Notes: generated by a model from the sequence alone, not told the origin. 64,000 nt of DNA from Shewanella litorisediminis (GCF_016834455.1 NZ_CP069213.1:3201501-3265500), one strand, 5' to 3'. Shown: positions 9,208 to 17,181, numbered from the stretch's first letter. Translations and numbers: made by a program.

Positions 9208-10500
9208 TTACAGGGTTGAAGTAAGGCGGATACCACGGCGCCAGCCCATGGCCCGGCTTGCCAGTGGCGCCTTGAGCGGCGGACACCAGGACAGCAGCCG
9301 AAGCCCCAGACTGCGACCGGCCACCAGCGGCCAATATTGATTGGAAAAGCCCCGAACCAGGGATTCGATGGCCAGCAGGGTCTCGCGTCTGTCGTGCTCG
9401 CGAAGCGCCAGATAACGATGCAGTATGCGGATATCGCCCACATCGGCCTGACTGTTTTCACTCAGAGCAAGCCTTAATACCCGTGTCAGGTCCACTATGT
9501 CCCTTAGCCCCAGGTTAAAGCCCTGACCGGCGATGGGATGCAGGGTTTGGGCGGCATTGCCCACAAACACGCAGCGATGATGAATGGGTCTGGGCATCCA
9601 GGAAAGTTTAAGGGGGTAACGCTGGCGATTACCGGCGCCAACAAACACTCCGGCTCTGTTGCCAAAGGCCTGTTGCAACTGGTTCACGAAGCGTTGCTCA
9701 TCACAGTCCTGCAGCGTCTGGGCTTGCTCTGGGGGCAAGGCCCACACCAGCGAGAGCCGTGACTCTCCATTGATGGGCGCCATGGGCAACAGCGCCAAAG
9801 GCCCGGTGTCGGTAAAGCGCTCCCAGGCCCAGTGGTCGTGGGGCTGCCGGGTTACCACGTTGGCAATCACGGCGTCCTGGTCAAAGTCCACCTGCTCCAG
9901 CGGCAAATTAAAGTGGCTGCGCACGGCAGAGCCCAAACCATCGGCGGCGACGACAAGCTTTGCCGTGAGCCTTTTACCCGACTCGAGCAGCAGGGTGTGG
10001 GCATCCTGACCGGCCTCCATACCCACCAGGCTATCGGGGCACAGCAGTTGGATGCTGGTTTTGGCAATGGCATCAAACAGTGCCTTACCCACGGCCTCAA
10101 GCTCAACCACCTGCCCAAGGTAAGGCAGACCAAATGCACTGCTATTGAGTTCGGTCATACCGAAATGGCCACGGTCTGAGACGTGAATATCGGTGATGGG
10201 GGTGCCGAGCCGGCTCAGGTGTCGCCACACACCGAGGCGCTTGAGCTCCTCAATGGAGCCTTCGGCGACGGCGATGGCGCGGGCATCAAAGCCTGGATGT
10301 TCATCGCCCGGCGCCCTGGCTTCAATCAGGGCGACAGAAAGGGAGGCGCCTGAGGATTTGCAGAGCTGCTCGAGCGCCAGCGCCAGGGTTGCACCGGCCA
10401 TGGCACCACCCACGATGGCAATATCCACCGCCAGCATTTGTGACGCGTGGGCAGGCTCCTGGTCACTGCGAGTTTGGTTAGTTTGACGGGTGTCGTCCAT
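9208..10500 (-). CDS. ubiH: 2-octaprenyl-6-methoxyphenyl hydroxylase UbiH
   Basis: 430 aa, about 40 longer than E. coli UbiH; the extra part is an N-terminal extension of ~21 residues plus smaller insertions. FAD motif IVGGAMAGATLALALEQL; second motif GNAAQTLHPIAGQGFNLGL, diagnostic for UbiH. It hydroxylates the ubiquinone ring at C6 (numbering of the family) in the Ubi complex. Start 10500 is supported by GGAG 9 nt upstream; an internal ATG at 10437 lacks one. It lies 30 bp after ygfB: the pepP gene usually found between ygfB and ubiH is not here. Confidence 0.92.
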   Translation of the reverse strand: MDDTRQTNQTRSDQEPAHASQMLAVDIAIVGGAMAGATLALALEQLCKSSGASLSVALIEARAPGDEHPGFDARAIAVAEGSIEELKRLGVWRHLSRLGTPITDIHVSDRGHFGMTELNSSAFGLPYLGQVVELEAVGKALFDAIAKTSIQLLCPDSLVGMEAGQDAHTLLLESGKRLTAKLVVAADGLGSAVRSHFNLPLEQVDFDQDAVIANVVTRQPHDHWAWERFTDTGPLALLPMAPINGESRLSLVWALPPEQAQTLQDCDEQRFVNQLQQAFGNRAGVFVGAGNRQRYPLKLSWMPRPIHHRCVFVGNAAQTLHPIAGQGFNLGLRDIVDLTRVLRLALSENSQADVGDIRILHRYLALREHDRRETLLAIESLVRGFSNQYWPLVAGRSLGLRLLSWCPPLKAPLASRAMGWRRGIRLTSTL

Positions 10501-10530
10501 GGTGCACAGCTCCTCGAAGTCCCATCAAAA

Positions 10531-11106
10531 TCAATGCAGATTGTTGTTGGGCTGCACGGCGCCGCCGCCATCCTGAGGGCCAAACTCCTGGTAGCAGTGA
10601 ATGGCCGCCATACGAACAAATTCAAGGATTTCGACATAGGCGGTTTCAGATTCTTCATCATCCACCACATCGATTTCGACCTGGGCTACGGCGGCGAGAT
10701 CGGCTATCACCTCACGCACATCTTCTGAGGCCTGATTGAGCCCGGGCTGGATAATGGCAAGCCCGGCCAGAAAACTCTGTACCCACAGGGACAGGGCTTC
10801 GACTCTGTCGCACAGGGGCTCTTCTTCTTCGGGCAACAGCGGCATAAAGCCAAATTCGATTTCGCCCAGACGGGCCAGCGTGTCCACAAACAGCTCTTCC
10901 ACCAGGACCTGCAACTCTTGAGGCAATGACTGACCGTCATTCATCAGCTCTACCAGAGGTTTGAGCCAGGCGCCGCGGCCCTGCTCCACGCCCCCGGCAA
11001 TCAGGCCGACCATGGCACCGTGAACTTCCACCGGATGCTGACCAATTTCGGCCGCTTCGAGTGCGCCGAGCAGTTTTTCAATCTTGAGGGATGGAGGGGT
11101 TGCCAT
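10531..11106 (-). CDS. ygfB: UPF0149/YgfB family protein
   Basis: 191 aa, normal for YgfB (UPF0149, YecA-like helical family without the SEC-C zinc tail). Typical features are EVHGAMVGLIAGG near residue 30 and a very acidic middle. Cytosolic; reported family roles are regulatory (in Pseudomonas) and not fixed for Shewanella. The ATG at 11106 is chosen because the family starts there; the same frame is open for another 115 codons, but that stretch is promoter DNA shared with zapA. Divergent from zapA, in front of ubiH. Confidence 0.93.
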   Translation of the reverse strand: MATPPSLKIEKLLGALEAAEIGQHPVEVHGAMVGLIAGGVEQGRGAWLKPLVELMNDGQSLPQELQVLVEELFVDTLARLGEIEFGFMPLLPEEEEPLCDRVEALSLWVQSFLAGLAIIQPGLNQASEDVREVIADLAAVAQVEIDVVDDEESETAYVEILEFVRMAAIHCYQEFGPQDGGGAVQPNNNLH

Positions 11107-11294
11107 AATTGAGTGTCCAGAGCCTAAACGCAATGGGCCAATGCTAACAGACCCCGGGGGCTGTGACCAAGTTTGCAAACAGGGGTTTGTGGCAATTTTG
11201 CGTGACATTGGCTCAATAATCATCTTTTGCCTCAGGCCGTTGCTCACGCAAGCAGCAAACTCGTTTTCAGTGTGGCCTGAACGCCGCTCCGGCC

Positions 11295-11323
11295 TTGCAC
11301 TTTTGCAACCCGCCTTATATAGT
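11295..11323 (+). promoter_or_regulatory. zapA promoter
   Basis: TTGCAC (11295-11300), 17-nt spacer, TATAGT (11318-11323): a good sigma-70 promoter ending 32 bp before the zapA ATG. Confidence 0.7.
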
Positions 11324-11355
11324 CCGCCACATAAAGACCACCACAGGGATAGCCC

Positions 11356-11664
11356 ATGAGCAGTAGCGCCATTGATATTATCCTCCTTGGACGCACCTAC
11401 TCCATCGCCTGTCCAGTCGGACAAGAAGCGGCACTGAGGGCGGTGGCACAAAAGCTTGAGCAGCAGCTGACGTCACTTCGTGGCCGCACCAGCAATCTGA
11501 GCCGGGAAGATCTGGCCATGATGGCGGCATTAAATCTCGGTCACGAGTTGCACGAAGAACAGCGGAAGAATCAAGACTATATGCAGCAAATGGACGACAG
11601 AATCCGCCTGCTGCAGCGAACGCTCGAACAAGCTTTGGTTGAGCGAAGCCACAAGGAAGATTAA
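11356..11664 (+). CDS. zapA: Cell division protein ZapA
   Basis: 102 aa. ZapA binds and cross-links FtsZ filaments at the division ring. N-terminal part: IDIILLGRTYSIACP, the usual ZapA start; then a leucine/glutamine-rich helix (residues ~45-98) forming the tetramer coiled coil. AGGGA precedes the ATG. Its stop is directly followed by the 6S RNA promoter, the conserved zapA–ssrS–ygfA order. Confidence 0.95.
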   Translation: MSSSAIDIILLGRTYSIACPVGQEAALRAVAQKLEQQLTSLRGRTSNLSREDLAMMAALNLGHELHEEQRKNQDYMQQMDDRIRLLQRTLEQALVERSHKED

Positions 11665-11688
11665 ACTGATTACAGGTTTTGCGCCGGG

Positions 11689-11694
11689 TATAAT
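11689..11694 (+). promoter_or_regulatory. -10 box of the 6S RNA promoter
   Basis: Perfect TATAAT placed to start transcription near 11702. The -35 region (11665-11672) overlaps the zapA stop and is a poor match. Confidence 0.6.
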
Positions 11695-11701
11695 CCCTGT
11701 G

Positions 11702-11897
11702 TAACACCACCAAATTTGCTCCCTGGGTTGTGCGCCAGCTGGTAATGTCCCTGTGCCGATATTTTTGACTTTAGGGCAGGTGTTTTACCGACATTGAGCA
11801 GGCTCGGCTCGTACCGAGAAGCCTTAGGAAGTAATCGCAGGCCCGCCTTGAACCTACGGTTCAAGGGCTACACCGGCAGCGGCATTCCGGGGAGCAT
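11702..11897 (+). ncRNA. ssrS: 6S RNA
   Basis: Recognised by primary sequence and position. Conserved blocks seen: GTCCCTGTGCCGATATTT, the loop arm GAGCAGGCTCGG...CCGAGAAGCCTTA, CCTTGAACC...GGTTCAAGGG, and GGCAGCGGCAT near the 3' end. The closing stem pairs GCTCCCTGGG at ~11719 with CCGGGGAGC at ~11887. It binds the sigma-70 RNA polymerase holoenzyme by mimicking an open promoter and tunes transcription in stationary phase. Exact ends are estimates from the -10 box and the stem. The 3' strand of the stem carries the ribosome-binding site of ygfA. Confidence 0.93.
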
Positions 11898-11905
11898 CTC
11901 AACTT

Positions 11906-12640
11906 ATGACGGTATCCGTCACATCCAACGCGACTATCGCCCAACGTGCTGAGGCACAAGAGGGCTTAAGTGCCGAGGCACAAGAAGGCTTAAGTGCTGA
12001 GGCACAAGAAAGCTTAAGTGCTGAGGCACTGGGCAGCATGAGTGCCGAGGCGCAAATCGGCATAAGTGCGAACGCGTCGCGCAGTACCATCCGAAAACAC
12101 ATTCGCGCCCTGAGGCGCGCCCTCAGCATTCATGTTCAGGCATCGGCTTCCCTGCAGGCAGCGCAGCATCTGTTAACTGAGCTGGATGGCGCTCGCGCCG
12201 TTGCCCTTTATCTTGAAAATGACGGTGAAATCAGCACCCGCCCCCTGATTGAGGCCCTGTGGCAACAAGGGGTTGACGTGTATCTGCCGGTGCTGCATCC
12301 CTTCGCCGAAGGCCATTTACTCTTTATCCGTTACGATAAACACAGCGAGATGCGCGACAACCTTTACGGCATCCCTGAGCCTGTGATGGCCTGCCATCGC
12401 CTGTGCCCAGCCTATAGGCTGGATGCCATCATCACCCCCCTGGTCGCCTTCGATGACCGCGGCAATCGCCTCGGCATGGGCGGCGGCTTTTACGACCGCA
12501 CCCTGGCACATCTGCCAGACAGTACCCGGGTGATAGGCCTCGCCCACGATTGCCAGCGCCTGCCAGCCCTGCCGACTGAGGTTTGGGATGTGCCGCTGCC
12601 AAAGATAATTACCCCATCAAAGGTATTCGACTTCAGTTAA
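11906..12640 (+). CDS. ygfA: 5-formyltetrahydrofolate cyclo-ligase with repeat-bearing N-terminal extension
   Basis: 244 aa, about 50 longer than E. coli YgfA. It converts 5-formyl-THF to 5,10-methenyl-THF with ATP, returning folate to the one-carbon pool. The catalytic domain begins around residue 53 (STIRKHIRALRRAL) and carries the ATP/folate motif GMGGGFYDRTLAHL. Residues ~15-54 are five copies of an octapeptide (AEAQEGLS and variants), not part of the known fold. The ATG at 11906 has GGGGAG (11889-11894) 11 nt upstream, inside the 6S RNA 3' end. An internal ATG in repeat 4 has no ribosome-binding site. Probably co-transcribed with ssrS. Confidence 0.92.
   Translation: MTVSVTSNATIAQRAEAQEGLSAEAQEGLSAEAQESLSAEALGSMSAEAQIGISANASRSTIRKHIRALRRALSIHVQASASLQAAQHLLTELDGARAVALYLENDGEISTRPLIEALWQQGVDVYLPVLHPFAEGHLLFIRYDKHSEMRDNLYGIPEPVMACHRLCPAYRLDAIITPLVAFDDRGNRLGMGGGFYDRTLAHLPDSTRVIGLAHDCQRLPALPTEVWDVPLPKIITPSKVFDFS
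11948..12067 (+). repeat. 24-bp tandem repeat, five units, in ygfA
   Basis: Five head-to-tail 24-bp units (11948, 11972, 11996, 12020, 12044) coding AEAQEGLS, AEAQEGLS, AEAQESLS, AEALGSMS, AEAQIGIS. Units 1-3 are nearly identical at the DNA level, suggesting recent expansion. Confidence 0.9.
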
Positions 12641-12794
12641 TCCCCTTTTACTCACCTCAGCGGCAGGTGCTTTTGTGCTAACCGCTGCGCTAACACGCAT
12701 TAGCCCCGGGGTGATAATTCACCGCTTAACAAGGCTTTCAGGCCTTAGTGTCCTTTGGGTAAGATAAGGTTACCCTTAACTGAATTGACTCCTT

Positions 12795-13256
12795 ATGCCA
12801 CCAAGACTCGAACGCGCAGGCAAAATCGACAGTGCAGCCCGGGCCCGCGCAAAACTGGAAATCATGGAAAATGCTTACCGTGCGCTGAAGCAGCGCCAGT
12901 CTCCCTACAAGACCCTGCTTGGCAGTCTATTGGGGGCGGTATTGGCGCTAATCGCTTTTGTGATGATTGCCGCAGCCGATACCGGCATGGTGTTTTTATA
13001 CCTGCTGCCGCCGGCGCTGATTGGTCTTGGGGCCAGGATCATTGGCCAATGCTTTGATTGGCAGCTGCTGCTTATTCCCGTGGCCAGCGCCACCTGTGTT
13101 TACCTGACGGTGTTTGGCTATTTATTGCCATTTCACAGTGCCGATCTGATTGTGGTGCCACTGGGCGTAGCCCTTGCCGCCTTCCTTGCACGAAAACCCC
13201 TTTCTGATCTTGAGAAAAAAGCCCTCTGGCAGGCCAAACTGGGCAAGTTTGACTGA
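12795..13256 (+). CDS. Hypothetical four-helix inner-membrane protein
   Basis: 153 aa, not recognised. The N-terminal 35 residues are basic and helical (RLERAGKIDSAARARAKLE). Then come about four hydrophobic segments (approximately residues 42-62, 66-84, 90-108, 115-130) and a charged C-tail (KPLSDLEKKALWQAKLGKFD). The positive-inside pattern suggests cytosolic ends. No clear Shine-Dalgarno is seen before ATG 12795. The upstream 150 bp contains two small hairpins. A 10-bp perfect hairpin at 13351-13374 lies downstream. Confidence 0.7.
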   Translation: MPPRLERAGKIDSAARARAKLEIMENAYRALKQRQSPYKTLLGSLLGAVLALIAFVMIAAADTGMVFLYLLPPALIGLGARIIGQCFDWQLLLIPVASATCVYLTVFGYLLPFHSADLIVVPLGVALAAFLARKPLSDLEKKALWQAKLGKFD

Positions 13257-13350
13257 ATTTTTTACCAACGAATCTGGTGCCGAGTGAGCCCTCATAGCAA
13301 TGCAAGCATAACCCAAGCCAACTTTTTAACCTTTAAATCCATTTCTTAAC

Positions 13351-13374
13351 AAAGCTTGCGCTGGCGCAAGCTTT
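13351..13374. other. Perfect 10-bp hairpin
   Basis: AAAGCTTGCG-CTGG-CGCAAGCTTT. There is no T-tract on the plus strand, so it is either a weak terminator for the preceding membrane gene or an RNA/protein site upstream of the FNR-type box. Confidence 0.5.
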
Positions 13375-13405
13375 GCGTCCCTAGCAAGAAACCGGCGCAT
13401 TAAAC

Positions 13406-13419
13406 TTGATTGCGATCAA
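13406..13419 (+). promoter_or_regulatory. Perfect FNR/EtrA-type box in a class II promoter
   Basis: TTGAT-TGCG-ATCAA matches the FNR consensus exactly. A CATACT -10 at 13441-13446 predicts a start near 13453, placing the box centre about 40.5-41.5 bp upstream, the class II activator position. Shewanella CRP can use related sites. The only gene downstream is the 64-aa membrane protein at 13514. Confidence 0.7.
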
Positions 13420-13513
13420 ATATCTGCATCATCAAATCTTCATACTGAAGCCATCAAAAGCGGGCGAGAAATAAGCCCCTTGTCCATGACAAACCTTAGA
13501 AAGGAATTCGGTT

Positions 13514-13708
13514 ATGAAATCAGAAGTCGTTGTTCTGCTCCTCGCAACCCTGGCCCTGGTCGTGGCACTGGTAGGCCATATTGCAATCGGGTTTATGCTG
13601 AATGTCAGCGCATTGGGAATGGTGGCAGCGCCCGTGCCCTTCGTGTTGATGTTAGTGGCCGTGATTGCGGTGAAATATGCTGCCGCCCACGATAAACCCG
13701 CTCACTGA
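13514..13708 (+). CDS. Small two-helix membrane protein, candidate anaerobic gene
   Basis: 64 aa, not recognised. Two hydrophobic helices (about residues 4-27 and 32-55) with a short polar C-tail (AAAHDKPAH). AAGGA lies 8 nt before the ATG, so translation is well supported. The upstream FNR-type box and well-spaced -10 suggest control by oxygen or electron-acceptor supply. It is flanked by unrelated genes and followed by a GC-rich hairpin at 13730-13752. Possible roles include a small accessory subunit of a membrane complex; nothing proves this. Confidence 0.78.
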   Translation: MKSEVVVLLLATLALVVALVGHIAIGFMLNVSALGMVAAPVPFVLMLVAVIAVKYAAAHDKPAH

Positions 13709-13729
13709 GTCCCGAAGAAGCATGCCTCC

Positions 13730-13752
13730 CTGGCCCGGATAACCCGGGCCAG
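13730..13752 (+). terminator. GC-rich hairpin after the small membrane protein
   Basis: CTGGCCCGG (13730-13738) pairs with CCGGGCCAG (13744-13752), loop of 5 nt. No T-tract follows, so intrinsic termination is uncertain. Confidence 0.5.
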
Positions 13753-13914
13753 TCGTATCCAAGGTCTGCCGTCCTGGCTCAGACCAGGGCATATCCAACA
13801 AACGGTTCCAACTGTGCCAGACAGCCCAGCGCTGATAAGTGCTTGGCATTCTCACCCGCTGCATCTACAGTAATCTCACGCCCTCTTTTTTTGCGGACCC
13901 GCTGAGACAACAAC

Positions 13915-14697
13915 GTGGACTTTCCTGAAGAAATCAAACAGCAAACCTGTGCCGACTGCCTGAGCGGCGTCTCTCTTGGCTTTCGTATCCGCATGGCTTT
14001 TCAGCCCATCATCGATTGGCAAACCCGCAAAATCTTCGCCTATGAGGCGCTGGTCAGGGGCCCAGACGGGCAAGGGGCTGGCTGGGTTTTTGAACAAATC
14101 AACGAGACCAATAAGTACTATTTTGATCAGGCGTGCAGAATAACTGCCATCAAAACGGCATCAGAGCTTGGATGCGACACCTTTTTATCCATTAACTTTT
14201 TGCCCAACGCAGTCTACAACCCACAAACCTGTATCAAGGCAACCATAGAAGCTGCGCACCTTTACAACTTCGATTTGAAAAAACTCATTTTTGAGGTGAC
14301 TGAAGGGGAAAACATTATCGACAAGGCACACTTGCGGAACATCTTCCAAAGCTATGCCAAGTTTGGCTTTTTAACGGCTATCGATGACTATGGCGCAGGC
14401 TATACCCATATCAGTTGGCTGTCTGAGCTGAAACCCCATGTGCTCAAATTGGACATGTCCCTCATCCGGGACATAGACAAAGACCCACTCAAACAAGTGC
14501 AAATCCGGGAAATTAAGGCCCAGTGCGACCTGCAGTGCACCCAACTTTTGGCTGAAGGCATTGAAACCCTCGAGGAGCTCGAATGCCTGACCGAAATGGG
14601 TATTCGCTATTTACAAGGGTATTTATTTGCCCAGCCCAGTCTCGAACACCTCACCACTGCCGGCGACATCCAATTACTGCAGGCAAATGATTTATAA
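13915..14697 (+). CDS. Stand-alone EAL-domain c-di-GMP phosphodiesterase
   Basis: 260 aa, one EAL domain with a ~20-residue N-terminal lead containing CADC. EAL enzymes hydrolyse c-di-GMP to pGpG with Mg/Mn. Key positions are intact: YEALVRG, the SINFLP asparagine, FEVTE, IDDYGAGYTHISW with both aspartates, LKLDMS, AEGIET and GYLFAQP, so activity is likely. No GGDEF, PAS or membrane segment is present, so it is cytosolic. The start is GTG 13915; no strong ribosome-binding site is seen, so the exact start is uncertain. No obvious partner gene is adjacent. Confidence 0.88.
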   Translation: MDFPEEIKQQTCADCLSGVSLGFRIRMAFQPIIDWQTRKIFAYEALVRGPDGQGAGWVFEQINETNKYYFDQACRITAIKTASELGCDTFLSINFLPNAVYNPQTCIKATIEAAHLYNFDLKKLIFEVTEGENIIDKAHLRNIFQSYAKFGFLTAIDDYGAGYTHISWLSELKPHVLKLDMSLIRDIDKDPLKQVQIREIKAQCDLQCTQLLAEGIETLEELECLTEMGIRYLQGYLFAQPSLEHLTTAGDIQLLQANDL

Positions 14698-15097
14698 AAC
14701 AATTTATTTCTAGCATCCGGGTATGCATGGGGTCTCCCATGCACTCCCATGCATAGGCTGCGGCGGCTCACCACCGAACCCGGCGGTTTACAAAAAGCCG
14801 TGAGCCAACATCATTGCAAACCTTAAGCACATCGAGGTTTGCTCATATCGAGCTTTGCAAACATCGAGCTTTGCACACACCATTCGAGGGAAAGCATCTT
14901 AGACTGCCCCAAAACCTTCGGCACCCGCGATTTAACTCATCAGTCAACCGGGCTGCTGCCAGCGACAGGAGCCCGATGTCATGTCTCCCCGGTAGGCTTA
15001 CACTTACAAATCAATGGTGTCTTCCCCTGAATATCGCCAGTCCAAATGGCGATATCCGGGGGGATATGGCAACACTGCGACTCGCCTCTACTCCCCT
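14698..15097. other. Intergenic region with repeats, no gene seen
   Basis: 400 bp between the EAL gene and the convergent quinone-reductase gene. It contains an inverted repeat TATGCATGGG/CCCATGCATA (14722-14755) and three 16-bp direct repeats (14831-14878). The open frames crossing it show no ribosome-binding sites or known proteins. Confidence 0.5.
14831..14878. repeat. Three 16-bp tandem repeats
   Basis: Units at 14831, 14847 and 14863, all beginning ATCGAG; the last two differ only at one position (ATCGAGCTTTGCAAAC / ...GCACAC). Confidence 0.7.
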
Positions 15098-15667
15098 CTA
15101 CTCCCCCTTTCGGCCAAAGGCTTTAATGGTCTGTTGCCAGAGTTCAAGAAGCTCTGCAGTCACCCAGGACGCGGCAGGAAAATACGATATGTTTGCCGGA
15201 GCGAAGCCACAAAACTGCAGGGTGAACCGGTCAAGCTGGGCCACCACGGGTTCAGCCTGCTGTTCAGCAAAGTCTGCCGGAGCATCCATGGTGAACATCA
15301 GACGCGCGGTTTTACCCTGCAGCAGCGGGATAACGGCTGCAGTATTGGCGTCGTAACGGAAGGCAAAGCCCGGCAACAGACTGCGGTCAAGCAAGCCTTT
15401 AAATGCAGCGGGCAGACCTCCCCACCAGACAGGACTGACAATTACCAGATGTTCGGCCCAGATAAGCGCCTGCTGAAAGTCCTCCAGGCAGGGCTCCAGC
15501 GTCTGCGGTGCATAGCCCTCACTCAGGTTGGCATCAAACGCCATGTGTGACAGATTGAAGCGCCTGACCCTGTGGTACTCCCGTGCCTCGATTTCATACA
15601 TATCCGCCAAATGCTTGCACAGACTGTCGGCTTTGGGGTTGGCGTTTACTATCAGAATATTTTTCAT
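15098..15667 (-). CDS. Flavodoxin-fold NAD(P)H dehydrogenase (quinone)
   Basis: 189 aa. N-terminal FMN/FAD phosphate loop ILIVNANPKADSLCKHLAD and the SPVWWGGLPAAFKGLLDR segment are typical of the NQO1/MdaB/KefF family, which makes two-electron reductions of quinones or other electrophiles with NAD(P)H. Cytosolic. AGGAG lies 7 nt before ATG 15667 (MKNILIV); a longer frame of six residues is not supported. It lies 68 bp downstream of a MerR regulator on the same strand, likely its controller. Substrate unknown. Confidence 0.85.
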   Translation of the reverse strand: MKNILIVNANPKADSLCKHLADMYEIEAREYHRVRRFNLSHMAFDANLSEGYAPQTLEPCLEDFQQALIWAEHLVIVSPVWWGGLPAAFKGLLDRSLLPGFAFRYDANTAAVIPLLQGKTARLMFTMDAPADFAEQQAEPVVAQLDRFTLQFCGFAPANISYFPAASWVTAELLELWQQTIKAFGRKGE

Positions 15668-15735
15668 CCCCGTACTCCTTTTCAAGGTTAACGAGGCCGA
15701 TTCTAACGTCTCCCCTTAGGGGCAGAGTCAAGGGC

Positions 15736-16092
15736 TCAATCGGTGAGGCCGGGGCAATCCTCAATGGCCGAAAGACATTGCTCTACTGTCGCAAGCTGCT
15801 GCTTGAGTCTGAGTTGCTGCGCCCGGATGTCCTGTTTGATGCCACCAAGGAAGCGCCTTATCTCTTGCCAGTCGAGGGGGTCGTCCTTAGCTGGCAACAC
15901 GGTCGTGAGTTTGGCGAGCGGCACACCCAAGGCTTTGGCATCGCGAATGAGGCGCAGCAGCTCAAGGTCTTTTGGCGAATAGACCCGATAACGACCATGG
16001 CGATGTGGCGCCGGCAACAACCCCTTTTGCTCGTAAAAGCGGATGGCCTTAATGGAAAGCCCAGTCTCTCTGGCAGCCTGACCTATATACAT
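15736..16092 (-). CDS. MerR-family regulator
   Basis: 118 aa. Winged-helix DNA-binding domain at the N-terminus (MYIGQAARETGLSIKAIRFYE, then the wing RYRVYS), followed by the dimerisation helix. The C-terminus has two cysteines in C-x6-C (C106, C113: CLSAIEDC), somewhat like the C-x7-C metal loop of CueR, so a metal or thiol-reactive signal is possible; electrophile sensing is an alternative. AAGGAG precedes the ATG. It probably controls the quinone reductase downstream and perhaps the nitronate monooxygenase just upstream (gap 42 bp). Confidence 0.88.
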   Translation of the reverse strand: MYIGQAARETGLSIKAIRFYEQKGLLPAPHRHGRYRVYSPKDLELLRLIRDAKALGVPLAKLTTVLPAKDDPLDWQEIRRFLGGIKQDIRAQQLRLKQQLATVEQCLSAIEDCPGLTD

Positions 16093-16134
16093 ATGACTCC
16101 TTATCCAACTAATCCCCTATCCACTTTTCCACAC

Positions 16135-17181
16135 TCACTGCATCAATCCGGCCGCGAGGGCCAGGGTCAGTTCTGCGGCCGGCACATCACAGCAGCCTGA
16201 GGTGTTTTGCCCGCACCACAAAGGCGAGAAGTCCCCAATGCCCTGCCGCTCCGCCGCCTGTCGCAGCAGTCCCATGTCGATTGCGGCAAAGGGAAATGGC
16301 GGCGCGGCCTCATGCAAGGGGCCAAGCTCTGCCATGGCGCGGTTGACTATACCCCGGGCAGGTCTGCCGGAGAAAAGCGTGGTGATTTGAGTCTGTACCG
16401 GCTGCTGGCCAATGGCGCGGCGATGTATGGCTGAGGTTTTAGCTTCATCGCACAGCAGATACGCAGTGCCAATCTGCACCGCATCGGCGCCTGCCTTAAG
16501 CGCAGCATTGATATCGGCAGCGCTGCCAAGGCCGCCGGCGGCAATCACGGGCACGGCAAGCTTATCCTTTGCCTGTACCAACAGCGCACGCAGTGGCTGC
16601 TGAGAGCCAAAATCCATCGACAAAAACATGCCCCTGTGGCCACCGGCTTCAAGCCCCTGCAGTATGATGCCATCTGCGCCATTGGCCTCTAGCCAAAGCG
16701 CCTCATCGAGGGTGGTCGCCGATGACAGTACCTTGGTGCCCCAGCTTTTTAATCGCTGTAACAAGGGCTTGTCAGGAAGCCCAAAATGAAAGCTGACAAA
16801 GGCTGGCCGGGCGGTTTCTATCACATCGGCGATGTCGTGACTGAAGGGTTGGCGACTGGCGCTGGCGGTACCTGCGGAGGCAGTAACGCCAAACTCGTCA
16901 AAGTAAGGTGCCAGCAGGGACTGCCAGCGCTGGCGAACAGGTTCGGGGTAGTCACTCACCCGATGGCAGAAAAAATTAAGGTTGTAAGGTGCCGGGGTTG
17001 CCGCCTGAATACGGCGAATTTCAGCCTGCAGCATTTCACTGCTCAACATGCCACAGGGCAAAGAGCCCAGCCCCCCGGCGTTACACACCGCAATGGTGAG
17101 CTCACTGTCCTGCACCCCGGCCATGGGGGCCTGTATGATGGGTAATTCAGTGCCAAGAAACGGCTGCCGTTTATTTGTCAT
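16135..17181 (-). CDS. Nitronate monooxygenase family protein (NPD)
   Basis: 348 aa TIM-barrel flavoprotein of the 2-nitropropane dioxygenase family. FMN-binding features: PIIQAPMAGV at the N-terminus, IILQGLEAGGHRG, VPVIAAGGLGSAADI and AVQIGTAYLL. Members oxidise alkyl nitronates (such as propionate-3-nitronate), but some act as enoyl reductases, so the exact substrate is open. ATG 17181 with GGGAG upstream is preferred to the GTG at 17187. It lies directly before the merR/quinone-reductase genes on the same strand, suggesting a small detoxification operon. Confidence 0.85.
   Translation of the reverse strand: MTNKRQPFLGTELPIIQAPMAGVQDSELTIAVCNAGGLGSLPCGMLSSEMLQAEIRRIQAATPAPYNLNFFCHRVSDYPEPVRQRWQSLLAPYFDEFGVTASAGTASASRQPFSHDIADVIETARPAFVSFHFGLPDKPLLQRLKSWGTKVLSSATTLDEALWLEANGADGIILQGLEAGGHRGMFLSMDFGSQQPLRALLVQAKDKLAVPVIAAGGLGSAADINAALKAGADAVQIGTAYLLCDEAKTSAIHRRAIGQQPVQTQITTLFSGRPARGIVNRAMAELGPLHEAAPPFPFAAIDMGLLRQAAERQGIGDFSPLWCGQNTSGCCDVPAAELTLALAAGLMQ

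Noticed and set aside
11948-12067. CRISPR-like array
   Set aside because: The 24-bp units are contiguous with no spacers and are in frame in ygfA.
14814-15550. Plus-strand frames across the EAL/quinone reductase gap
   Set aside because: They run through direct repeats and antisense to the flavodoxin gene; no ribosome-binding site or known product.
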